Assembly (NCBI RefSeq): GCF_001316285.1
Contig: NZ_BBDO01000001.1
Location: 340,390-404,389, forward strand
Length of the DNA: 64,000 bases
Direction: 5' to 3'
From: Vulcanisaeta sp. JCM 16161
Lineage (GTDB): Archaea > Thermoproteota > Thermoprotei > Thermoproteales > Thermocladiaceae
Position numbers and translations under genes: made by a program. Numbering within the stretch: the stretch's first letter is position 1; each line of letters begins with the position of its first letter. Positions 32,125-40,932 of the stretch are shown piece after piece. The notes beneath the pieces are model-generated. The model ran no database searches, was not told the origin of the DNA, and was given only the letters and a program-made list of their open reading frames with translations.

Positions 32125-33189
32125 TTAAATGAGCCTACCAATATATATGTTATCGTCATTCTCAATTATTTTAACCCTAACCTGATTCCCAACGAGTATA
32201 CTCTCCATACGGGGATCCGCAATTACCGTGATGACCCTATCATATATAGCCGTATTTCTCAGGGGCAATATAACGCCCAAGAACTCACCCCTAATTATCC
32301 CCCTGCCAATTATCTTAACCCTAACCTCCTCATTGGTATTGTAGGGCTTCGGCAATTTAGGAGCCCTATGTATATTTAATTCCTCATTAGTCGCCGTTAA
32401 TTTAACTCCCAACTCGCCCTCAAGCTTCTTAATTCTATCCCAAAATTCCTGCCAGGTCATAACCCTAACCCTGACCTTCCTACCCCTCTTATGCGGTATA
32501 TACTTCTGAATAAGAACCGGTGGTAATTCACCCCTGCCCAGCCCAACCTCCTTAGCCCACTTAACGATCTCGACCATATCATTATCATTAATACCAGGTA
32601 ACCAGACGGGGGATGCTATCACGTTAATCCCAAGTTCAAGTGCCTGTACTACTAATTCCTTAACATGGTCTACATCGTACCACGGCGCACCACTTATCTT
32701 CCTAGCCAATTCAGGGTTTAATGTATCAATGCTCAGGTTTATCCTATCCAAACCGGCCTGGGCTAGTTCCTTAAGCTCCTCCTTAGTAAACATGTATAGC
32801 CGGGTCTGCATTGATACTGTTGAAACACCGTCAATCGCCTTAATACCGCGAATAAGGTTAACTAGGTAGGGATAAACGCCAGGCTCGCCCATGCCGTCAA
32901 TATGAACCTCAATATCCTTCATACCCTTAAACCTAACGACTTCCTCCAATGCCATGAGCAATGCCTCTGGATCGTCGATGAACTCCGCCCACCTATTCGT
33001 TGACCTTGGACCAGCATTAACGGAGCAGTATATGCAGGATAATGGGCATAGCGTTGTTGGCCTGACCTCGATTATGTTCGTACCCCTATCAACCACGCCG
33101 AAGGCTAGTGCACCGATTTGCGGCGTGTCCCTCCCTATTCTAATTATTTTCCTAATCCTCTCAATCTCATTAATACTCCCCCTCCACAT
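32125..33189 (-). CDS. Radical SAM protein, COG2100-like
   Basis: Intact 354-residue archaeal radical SAM protein. The cluster cysteines are at 48, 52 and 55 (CPLSCIYC), followed by DGMGEPGVYP and NLSIDTLNPE. The C-terminal 70 residues look like a small beta-barrel (RVKIIGRGIIRGEFLGVIL...), similar to a TRAM RNA-binding domain. That would suggest RNA as substrate, but the reaction is not established. It is divergent from the cysteine-containing HTH regulator at 33279. Confidence 0.75.
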   Translation of the reverse strand: MWRGSINEIERIRKIIRIGRDTPQIGALAFGVVDRGTNIIEVRPTTLCPLSCIYCSVNAGPRSTNRWAEFIDDPEALLMALEEVVRFKGMKDIEVHIDGMGEPGVYPYLVNLIRGIKAIDGVSTVSMQTRLYMFTKEELKELAQAGLDRINLSIDTLNPELARKISGAPWYDVDHVKELVVQALELGINVIASPVWLPGINDNDMVEIVKWAKEVGLGRGELPPVLIQKYIPHKRGRKVRVRVMTWQEFWDRIKKLEGELGVKLTATNEELNIHRAPKLPKPYNTNEEVRVKIIGRGIIRGEFLGVILPLRNTAIYDRVITVIADPRMESILVGNQVRVKIIENDDNIYIGRLI

Positions 33190-33278
33190 ATCACCTCAAC
33201 GTAATCAGTGCTTGCTAACCCCTATGATTTACCAAAATAGGGTTTTAAACTCAGAGGTTACATTCTTGTGCACATAAA

Positions 33279-33956
33279 ATGATTAGAATAAATGCAGTGA
33301 ACATGGGATTGGACATGTTTAGGATTAACGTAAAGTCAGTAGCTGTTTTGCCCATTGAGTCCTTTGAAGCATTACTGAGTAATAACGTCAGAATAAGTAT
33401 AATGGATATGCTCAGTAAAGGCCCCATGACTGTTACGTCATTAGCCCAGGAATTAGGCATGCTTAAGGGTGTTATTCATAGGCATGTAAAGGCACTTGAG
33501 GACTTTGGTTGGATTAGGCAGTTGAGCAATGATGAGGCTAAAATCATGGGGTTGAGTAGGGAGGCAAATAGGATTTACTACGTACCAACAGCCATGGTTT
33601 ACCTAGGGTTTAAGCTTGAGGCAAACGAACACGGTATGAAGATAATAATACCCACAAACTACGGCGCATTCATAGACATTAGGGGCCATAAGTTCATTGT
33701 ATTAACACCAACGTTCTCAAACCATGACTGCAGAAATTCATGCCCATCCCATGACGCATGCCTTGACTGGATTAAGAGGGTTGGGAAACAATTCCACATA
33801 AGTATTGATTATGATGAGGCGAGCAGGGCATTAATGTACCTCTATACGCAGTTAATACTTAAGGAGTTCAGGATAAACATGGTAAATAATATAATAATGC
33901 TTGACAGCCCACGCCTAAACTCTATCTTCATGAAACATTCAAACCTCGCTCTTTAA
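33279..33956 (+). CDS. Winged-helix transcription regulator with C-terminal cysteine motif
   Basis: An ArsR-like helix-turn-helix (ISIMDMLSKGPMTVTSLAQELGMLKGVIHRHVKALEDFGWI) lies at about residues 38-80. The C-terminal half has CRNSCPSHDAC, a possible metal or Fe-S site. The ATG at 33279 is about 30 nt after a TATA-like ttttaaac (33242-33249); later ATGs at 33303 and 33315 are possible. The 225-residue ORF is intact and its end overlaps the convergent hypothetical gene by 18 bp. It may sense metal or redox state. Its target is unknown, with the divergent radical SAM gene an obvious candidate. Confidence 0.65.
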   Translation: MIRINAVNMGLDMFRINVKSVAVLPIESFEALLSNNVRISIMDMLSKGPMTVTSLAQELGMLKGVIHRHVKALEDFGWIRQLSNDEAKIMGLSREANRIYYVPTAMVYLGFKLEANEHGMKIIIPTNYGAFIDIRGHKFIVLTPTFSNHDCRNSCPSHDACLDWIKRVGKQFHISIDYDEASRALMYLYTQLILKEFRINMVNNIIMLDSPRLNSIFMKHSNLAL

Positions 33957-34268
33957 TATAACGAGGTAATTATTGAAACCCGAGACCTTACCTAGCTCAT
34001 ACCACTTATTGAGCGATGGAAAATAACGACTAATTACGATGGAATTAACGCCAATTATGAGCAATGTAATGGTATCACGATCATTAACGACCTCGGTCAC
34101 AAAACCGCACTTATTAAAGGTCAGTCTCCATTGCTTAATGGAAAAATCATTTACACAAGTACTTAGGGATAGAGATTGCAGAGTTAACGCCTTACCTATG
34201 CCGAATACCTGAATCTCATGATTGGCGCTGGAATATAGAAACTTACCTGAAAGGTTCAATATCCTCAT
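33939..34268 (-). CDS. Hypothetical protein, second gene of a two-gene unit
   Basis: A 109-residue protein without recognised motifs, predicted mostly beta (LTLLIIGVNSIVISRYF). It starts at an ATGA overlap with the stop of the upstream gene (34265-34678), indicating translational coupling. It has two cysteines and no signal peptide. Function unknown. Confidence 0.5.
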   Translation of the reverse strand: MRILNLSGKFLYSSANHEIQVFGIGKALTLQSLSLSTCVNDFSIKQWRLTFNKCGFVTEVVNDRDTITLLIIGVNSIVISRYFPSLNKWYELGKVSGFNNYLVILKSEV

Positions 34269-34678
34269 AATCCTAGCGGCATAACTATTGGGCTTAGTTT
34301 TACGGGCCTCAGTCTCATCAGCCTTACGATCACGATCAACGACTCACTAGGCTTTACATGAATTTTCGTGCTTAAGCCCTCCTCGTGCCACGAAACACCT
34401 ATATCGCACTCAGTATCAATAATTACCAGGTATAGTCCCTCAACGTAATCGCCGTTCTGTATTAGATACCTACCATACACGGCACCACTGCATGGTAGGT
34501 GAAGTATGACCTTTGTGCCGTATAATTGAACATCCTCATTATTAAAGGGGTAAGATAAACCACTGGTTAGTGGTACTGCATTTTCCTTTGGTATTACGTA
34601 TATCGTCAAGCCGGCCTTATCGAAGCTTACCCTAAAGTTCTTGGTTAATTCTTCAACATTGATGTCTCGGTTGTTCAT
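34265..34678 (-). CDS. Hypothetical protein, first gene of a two-gene unit
   Basis: A 137-residue beta-rich protein (VILHLPCSGAVYGRYLI, LYLVIIDTECDIGVSW) with no recognised family. It is coupled by a 4-bp ATGA overlap to the downstream hypothetical gene and is divergent from RNase Z. Function unknown. Confidence 0.5.
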   Translation of the reverse strand: MNNRDINVEELTKNFRVSFDKAGLTIYVIPKENAVPLTSGLSYPFNNEDVQLYGTKVILHLPCSGAVYGRYLIQNGDYVEGLYLVIIDTECDIGVSWHEEGLSTKIHVKPSESLIVIVRLMRLRPVKLSPIVMPLGL

Positions 34679-34738
34679 CTCAACTTACTGATTCAGGAGG
34701 ATTCTTATTTAAATAAACCTAAGTTAATCAGGGATGAG

Positions 34739-35661
34739 ATGCTGATAAGGATTACGTTTTTAGGGACTGGCGCTGGGACGCCAGGTAAGGATCGATATTT
34801 ACCGGCAATACTTATTGAGGATGGATTACGAAAAATACTGCTTGATGCTGGTGAGGGCGTTCAATATAGGCTTTTCGAGATTGGCGTAAGCCCGTTAAAA
34901 ATAACCCACATATTCATCACACACCTGCATGGGGATCACGTCTTTGGACTGCCTGGATTACTGGCAACAATGGCCATGCTTGGTAGGAGGGAGGACCTGG
35001 TCATAAGCGGTCCTACTGGTATTGTGAACTTCGTGAAGAATAGCATGGAAATCGTTGGTGATCCGCCCTTTCATGTACGGATTTACGAGGTCGAGCCCTC
35101 CATTAACATTAAGGACGTAATCAATGAGGAGAACTTTAGCCTACAATGCGTATTGGCGAAGCACACAGTACCCGACTGTGCATACTCCCTTAATTGGAGG
35201 ACGTACGTAGGCAGGTTTAACCCAGAACGAGCTAAGGAGTTGGGCGTGCCTGTAACGCTTTGGAAGAGACTCCATATGGGCGAGACCGTCGTACTCGACG
35301 ATGGTAGGGTCATAAAACCTGAGGATGTGGTTGAGGTTAGGGGTAGTGGTTTTATGAGGATCGTTTATACGGGGGATACGCACCGACAGACTCTGTCATA
35401 GACATATCACGGGGCGCGCAGGTGCTTATTCATGATTCCACGTTCTCGGCAATCGAGGATGGAAACCTTGTTTGGAATCAGGGACACTCAAGGTCCGTGG
35501 ATGCGGCTAGGGTAGCTAGGGAAGCCGGCGTTGAGAGACTGGTATTAACTCACATTAGTAATAGGTACTCTGATCCAGAGCTCCTGGCTACTGAGGCTTC
35601 GGAGATCTTCATGAATGTTATAGCCGCAAGGGACTTAATGAGTCTAGTAATTACTTCATAG
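34739..35661 (+). CDS. rnz: Ribonuclease Z (frameshifted)
   Basis: tRNA 3'-end processing endonuclease of the metallo-beta-lactamase fold. The zinc motif HLHGDH lies in FITHLHGDHVFGLPG. Further ligands are in AKHTVPD, YTGDT and the C-terminal LTHISNRY. One base lost near 35385 breaks TGDTAPTDSV. Repaired length is about 308 residues, normal for the short form. The ATG at 34739 follows the intergenic region shared with the divergent hypothetical pair. Confidence 0.9.
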
Positions 35662-35683
35662 TGGTGGAGCGAGAATGAGCTAG

Positions 35684-36513
35684 TTAATGATTGCCGTAAT
35701 GATTAATGAAGGGCCTTAGGGAATCGGCTATCCTAACTAACTCATTAATTCCCAACTGCCTAACACGGGCATTAACATCAATGCCTGCATTAATTACTGC
35801 ATTAACAGCATTAGGCCCAAGATACTTACTGAGGACCCACCTTAAAACCCTATTCCTATGCCTAAAGAGTAGGTTAGTCACGGACTCCAGAATCCTCATG
35901 TCACGGTAGCAGGGCTCCTTCTTAGTCATAATCACCAATGATGAGTAAACCTCAGGACTTGGGTAGAAGGAGTCGGGCGCGTACGTGCTTAGGATACCCA
36001 CCGAGTAATTACATTGGGTAATTATGCTTAACCTGCCATAATCATCACCACCAGGCTCACTGGCAAGTCTATTGGCAACTCGCGCTGTATCGTTAATAAA
36101 GCCCTCGGAACACCCTCCTTAATTATCCTCATTATTAATGGTGACGTTATTGAATACGGCACATTAGAGACCACGACATCGGTATTAGGCCACGGAACCC
36201 TCAGAGCGTCGCCTTGAATCACCGATACATTACTTAAACCACCTAATACGTGCTCAGCAATCCTCACGAGCCTTCCATCAATCTCTATAGTAATTACCTG
36301 GGAGGCAACCCTAGCTAGGTAATACGTTAGTATGCCAATACCGGTACCCACCTCAAGAACCCTTGAACCACTTGGTACATGCTCAACTATGTCCCTTATT
36401 ACCGCTGGATCAACAACGAAGTGTTGACTCAACCTCTTCACTGGCTTTAACCTATACCTAGTAATTAGCCTCATTAGGTCATCCCTAGTTACCACGTCAA
36501 TGTCAGGTAGCAT
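35684..36513 (-). CDS. ksgA: 16S rRNA dimethyladenosine transferase KsgA/Dim1 (frameshifted)
   Basis: Dimethylates the two adjacent adenines near the 3' end of small-subunit rRNA using SAM. The KRLSQHFVVD N-terminal block, EVGTGIGILTYYLA (motif I) and NVPYSITSPL (motif IV) are present. After the break near 36080, VANRLASEPGGDDYGRLS and the C-terminal helical domain follow. One G restores QREVANR. I prefer the ATG at 36513 (MLPDID) over the GTG at 36540 because a minus-strand TATA-like cttaaaagg lies at about 36546-36556. Repaired length is about 277 residues. It converges on rnz with a 22-bp gap. Confidence 0.88.
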
Positions 36514-36574
36514 TACCCATAGCCCTCTATGGAGCAACACTAAAAACCTTTTAAGTGGGTCCTTGTGAGATTCG

Positions 36575-37077
36575 ATGTGTCGTCATTAATAAATATAATT
36601 AATGTCGTAAATACAATACTTAACACACCGAGAATTGGTTGGCTACAGCGTGGAGTTCCCCAGGCTATTGCGAGAGTGTTGGAGATCATGTATTACTCAC
36701 TAGCTATATCGCGATGATTCTTTGCAATAATGTACAAAGGATCGATGGTAGTATTGATGCCGATAAGTGCGTGTCAATGGCGCTCATTCATGACGCTCAC
36801 GAGGCCCTAATAGGCAATGTGGGTAATAGTGTTCGTTCATTGATTAGCGATTGGAAGGATATAGAGGTTAGGTTATTCGATGAACTTCAATTCCCCGAGG
36901 AATTGCGCAATTACTTCCGTGAGTATAGGTATGGATTAAGCACCGAGGGTAAAATCGTGAATCTCTCGGATAAATTAGCAACATTAATTAGGGCGTGCGT
37001 TTACGCAAGGGCTGGTTATGACACGAGGGAATTAATTATTAATTATAAGGAATTGGTGGAAAAAAAATGCTGGGTGA
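36575..37077 (+). CDS. HD-domain phosphohydrolase, YfbR/HDDC2-like (frameshifted)
   Basis: Probable 5'-nucleotidase or related phosphohydrolase. The N-terminus reads NTPRIGWLQRGVP, then, after one base near 36663, ESVGDHVLLTSYIAM, and the HD pair is in LIHDAHEALIGN. The end is uncertain: the raw frame runs on antisense into the UMP kinase gene, but a run of eight A at 37060-37067 may be one too long, and with seven A the frame stops at 37077. Repaired length is about 167 residues. The metal-binding His/Asp residues are kept. Confidence 0.7.
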
Positions 37078-37129
37078 ATTCACAGGTGTTGTTGGGCAGG
37101 TCATTAATAACGTCGTCAAACCCGTCCTT

Positions 37130-37805
37130 TCATGGTGTGATAACCGTGCCATCACTAACACCCTCGGTAATGAGCCTCCTCAGTGAGCCTAACTTACCGC
37201 AACCAACCACGTAAATCGTGATACCACTCCTCTGGGCTATGCTTAATGCCCATGGATCGAGCAGATCATAAGTACCGGCTATCGTCCTTGACCTAAGCAT
37301 GCTCATCAACTCACCAATACTAACCCTATCGAGCCTCTTGGCGTTGGATCTACCCTCGGATCGCTTGTGTAGACGGCATCTATGTTTGCACAATCAATCA
37401 ATCTCTTAATGCCAAGGGACTCACTCACGAGTAGCGCCACCGTGGCTGTTGATTGACCGGGTTGAAAACCACCCGTAATCACCAGCTACCTGTGGACCAA
37501 GCCCTAAAAACCTCATCAATATTAGTGGGTATTGGCAGGTAGGCAATATCACTGAGCGCAGCAGCCAATAACTGGGCATTTAACCTGCTAGCCAATATTC
37601 CGAGCATGTCTAGTAACGATTCGTTTATACCCATCTTCCTACCAATCTCTATGTACTTACGCGCCAGGGACCCACCACCGGTCACCACAGCCATTTTATA
37701 ACCATTGCCCCAAAACTCACGAATTAAGTCCACGTACTTAGGCAGTAAATCCTCACTGTCAAATAAATGCCCACTTAACTTAAGCGTGAAGGGCTCCCGC
37801 ATCAT
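37130..37805 (-). CDS. pyrH: UMP kinase, archaeal type (frameshifted)
   Basis: Phosphorylates UMP to UDP. Amino-acid-kinase fold with KLSGHLF at the N-terminus, VVTGGGSLARKYI, VITGGFQPGQSTATVA, CANIDAVYTSDPR and a C-terminal GxVI end (SDGTVITP). Breaks near 37488 and 37365 are each repaired by one base. Repaired length is about 226 residues, as expected. The ATG at 37805 or the adjacent codon starts the gene. An essential pyrimidine enzyme, so true inactivation is unlikely. Confidence 0.85.
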
Positions 37806-37831
37806 TCACTAAGCCATTGACTAGTGAATTC

Positions 37832-38350
37832 TTAAGTTTTCTTAACCAGCTCGTTTATTGCCCTGGTAATGCCATTAGACACATATATCGGTAAATCACC
37901 GAGGTCAAGGCTTGGCACTTTATCGTCACATGCGTACTGCAGCTTCTCAAGGTTTTTCGTAAGGAATTCCTTAATTGCATCGTAATGATCAGCACCTATT
38001 AATGGCTGCATGTACGAGTCTATTGAACAGTCATTATCATACCACTCCTTAAAGAACTTGGCAGATGCGATTAACCTATTGAAAGATTCAATAGTCATCT
38101 CCTCATTGTTAAGCATAATAATTACCTGCGTATTAAGAAACCTTTTAACAATCTTAACCTTAACGAACCCCAAGTCACAGGGTTTCTTCTGCCGAACGCA
38201 CTCAATAACATTATCGCTAACGCTCAGTACCTTCATCAACTCCCTATTCCTCTCATACTCACCCTTACACCTACAAATTTGTTGAATAACCCTAATGAAA
38301 CGTGATTTATACTCCTCAGTTAGCGCCTCAATAGCATCGTAATTACGCAT
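37832..38350 (-). CDS. Hypothetical helical protein
   Basis: An intact 172-residue protein, largely alpha-helical and charged, with six cysteines including CRCK near residue 26 and CVRQKKPC near residue 51. No family is recognised. It lies between pyrH (27 bp downstream) and the Cren7 gene on the same strand. Function unknown. Confidence 0.55.
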   Translation of the reverse strand: MRNYDAIEALTEEYKSRFIRVIQQICRCKGEYERNRELMKVLSVSDNVIECVRQKKPCDLGFVKVKIVKRFLNTQVIIMLNNEEMTIESFNRLIASAKFFKEWYDNDCSIDSYMQPLIGADHYDAIKEFLTKNLEKLQYACDDKVPSLDLGDLPIYVSNGITRAINELVKKT

Positions 38351-38402
38351 TTTAGGTTTGAAAAATAAGTGATTTTAAAAGGTATTCTCATCAGGTGCTC
38401 GG

Positions 38403-38585
38403 TCACTCAGCCTTACCAATAGCCTTTCTAACAACCTTACCGCCAGGGCATTTAAAGAGCCCTATTATCACGCCCCTCCTACCCTTTGGTGCAAGCATCC
38501 ATACCTTAACCGGCTTTAACTTCACCACCTGACCATCACACTCAACCTCATACTCCTTCTCCATGTAACTTGATAGTTCTGCCAT
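38403..38585 (-). CDS. cren7: Chromatin protein Cren7
   Basis: A 60-residue SH3-like DNA-compacting protein. The diagnostic KVWxLAPKGRxGVxIGLFK stretch (residues 27-45) matches Cren7 of crenarchaea closely. It differs from Sulfolobus Cren7 in carrying cysteines at 16 and 46 and a shortened, glycine-rich loop (CPGGKV). A TATA-like tttattaag on the minus strand at about 38611-38619 lies some 26 nt upstream of the ATG, fitting a leaderless, strongly expressed gene. Its presence is good evidence for Thermoproteota. Confidence 0.92.
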   Translation of the reverse strand: MAELSSYMEKEYEVECDGQVVKLKPVKVWMLAPKGRRGVIIGLFKCPGGKVVRKAIGKAE

Positions 38586-38934
38586 TGCATTACAGTAATT
38601 ATTCTATCCTTAATAAATAATCATAACCATGAACAATTCATAAATCAATATTTATAATGCTCTTTCTACACAGGTAATTACAAGGGCGATACGCAAAAAA
38701 ACATGCTATAGTTGCATATTAATAATTGTATTTCCCACGGTAATTAATATGGAGTTAATGCGTATAGGCATTACCGTAAGAGTATAGCGAAATACTTTAA
38801 GGAAGGATTTTAAGGTGGGATTACGTTATGCGACTTAGCTGATGGGGGATGATGGGATCCAAGCGCTGACTAGGGATGAGGCATTACTGTAAAAAGGATA
38901 ATCATTATAAATTGTGGCTCCGTCTCATTAGTTA
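38586..38934. other. Intergenic region, no protein gene
   Basis: About 350 bp without a convincing ORF. The left part is AT-rich and carries the Cren7 promoter. A TATA-like ggattttaagg sits near 38804-38814, followed by a G-rich segment (about 38835-38893) with weak C/D-box-like elements (ATGATGG, CTGA). A small RNA is possible but not established. The right end holds the promoter of the dehydrogenase gene at 38935. Confidence 0.5.
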
Positions 38935-39921
38935 ATGACTATTAGGGTTGTGGTTTACGGCGTGGGCCCAATTGGTCAATTAATAGCCAGGGTCGCATTT
39001 GATAGGGGGTTTGATGTTGTTGGTGCGATCGATATCGACCCGCAGAAGGTTGGTAAGGACCTCGGCGAGATTATTGGGCTTGGCAAAACCCTGGGCATTA
39101 GGGTTGAGAGCGATGCCGATAAGGTACTTAGGGATGCAAAACCTGATATCGTCCTTCACTCAACGGGTAGTTTCTTCGATAGGGTTTACCCACAGATAAT
39201 GAAGGCAATTAGAGTTGATGCAGATGTTATATCAACGTGCGAAACATTGGCGTGGCCTGGTATAGGTATCCAGACCTCGCCGAGCTTATTGATAACTACG
39301 CAAGGAATCACGATGTGACAGTGCTTGGTGCCGGTGTTAATCCAGGCTTCGTATTTGATGCATTACCCGCGGTACTATCTGTGGTATTAACGAAACTCGA
39401 TAAAATCACCGTGATAAGGTCCCTGGATGCTTCGAAGAGGAGATACTCCTTCCAGAAGAAGATTGGGCTTGGCATGACCCGAGCCAATTCACGGATGCGC
39501 TTGGTAGGGGCGAGATAACGGCTCATGTGGGCTTCGCCGAGTCCGTACTGCTATTAGCCAATATCATTGGGCTTAGGCTGGACAGGGTTGAGGAGGGTCA
39601 GGAGGCGTTAATTGCGGAGAGGAATTACGAAACGCAGTACTTCAAGATTGAGCTGGGCAGGTAAAGGGTGTCGTTGGTCATGGGAGCGGCTTTATTAACG
39701 GTAAGGAGGTTGTCAGGGTTGAGTTAAGGGCCTGTGTTGGTTGTGAGGACTTTGAGGAGGTTAGGCTTGAAGGTGAACCATCAATCACCTGGAGAAGCAC
39801 CGGAACACCTGGTGACCCGGCCACGGCCGCGGTAATCGTTAACTTAATCCCGAGAGTCCTGAATGCAAGGTCAGGTTTAATAACGCTCAAAGACCTAATA
39901 AATTACTCATATACTGGGTAA
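38935..39921 (+). CDS. NAD(P)-dependent dehydrogenase, DapB/2,4-diaminopentanoate dehydrogenase-like (frameshifted)
   Basis: The N-terminal Rossmann motif VVYGVGPIGQLIARVA is followed by VLHSTGSFFDR, ISTCETLAWP, and a glycine-rich VLGAGVNPGFVFDALP. The fold pattern matches the dihydrodipicolinate-reductase-like group that includes 2,4-diaminopentanoate dehydrogenase. Breaks near 39252, 39485 and 39655 are each repaired by one base. Repaired length is about 330 residues, ending LINYSYTG at 39921. The substrate is uncertain. Confidence 0.65.
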
Positions 39922-39995
39922 TGAATACCGTAATATTAATGAGAGTTCCTCATTTACACCCTCCATCAAAAACACGTGGTATATTCATTGCCGCA

Positions 39996-40904
39996 TTAAC
40001 CAGTGACATTAAGTGTGAGGTATGTATAGGTGTCCAGGTATTTGAGTTCCAGGTTGTTTGGGTCGTACATCCACAGTGTGGCGAATACCCTGTAATCTCC
40101 GGTGCCGTTTATGCTCAGGGTTATTCCCTGAACCCAGGTCTCATTATTCAGGAGAATTCTCTGCATGGTCAATACTGGTGTCGTATTTAACGGCGGTTCC
40201 GTGAGGTTTGCGTTCGCGATGTAAATATTAACGATAAACCATATTGGTTTACCCATGCCATTGTAGACATAAACACTCACATTAATGGGCTCACCCGGAT
40301 AAACAGTGCTTGGGTAGCCCATTATCGTACCGTTAGGCCCTAGATACGCTATCACCGCGTATGGCTCAATTGCATACCTACTTATTGCTGGGTAAAGGGA
40401 GAAGAATACTAGGAATACCACGACTATTGCGGCGATTATGGCTAGCACCTCCTCGTTGAAGAGCATCGTCTTCGACTTACCACTCCCCCTTACAACCCTA
40501 TAATGGCTCCTAAACTTAATCATTAACTTACCAATTATCCTCTCCCTCCTAAGATACGTAATTACCAAGGCCGCGATAACCACGGCCGATACAATGCCAG
40601 GAAGCGCCATGTATAGTATGCCCAGGTATAATGACGACCTCAACGCCTCCGAATCCCTAATAACCTCCTCAGCCAGCAGCTGGGCACCTGTGTAATTACC
40701 CCTCTCCATTAACGCTATTGCCTCATTAAGCAGATACACGTCCCTAGTCACATTAACGCCATTAGCGCCTAGGTACGAAACATCCCTATAGGCAATTAAA
40801 ACCGTGCCTTGCTGCGAATATGAAACAACGCCTATAATAACCAGTAACAACGCTACCAATACAGGGCATATCCACCTAATTCCTAATCTCACAGCATTAC
40901 TCAA
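39996..40904 (-). CDS. Membrane protein with extracellular beta domain, DUF1616-like
   Basis: An intact 302-residue protein. Hydrophobic segments are at residues 11-28, about 100-122 and about 152-172, then a long Asn/Thr-rich exterior domain (YLGPNGTIMGYPSTVYPGEPINVSVYVYN) with several N-x-S/T sequons. The C-terminal domain looks like the beta-sandwich of DUF1616 proteins common in archaea; this assignment is from memory of the family. It follows the Tat-signal beta-helix gene on the same strand, suggesting a joint cell-surface role. Confidence 0.6.
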   Translation of the reverse strand: MSNAVRLGIRWICPVLVALLLVIIGVVSYSQQGTVLIAYRDVSYLGANGVNVTRDVYLLNEAIALMERGNYTGAQLLAEEVIRDSEALRSSLYLGILYMALPGIVSAVVIAALVITYLRRERIIGKLMIKFRSHYRVVRGSGKSKTMLFNEEVLAIIAAIVVVFLVFFSLYPAISRYAIEPYAVIAYLGPNGTIMGYPSTVYPGEPINVSVYVYNGMGKPIWFIVNIYIANANLTEPPLNTTPVLTMQRILLNNETWVQGITLSINGTGDYRVFATLWMYDPNNLELKYLDTYTYLTLNVTG

Positions 40905-40932
40905 GCCGAACCCCCTAATAACAAATTCTCAC

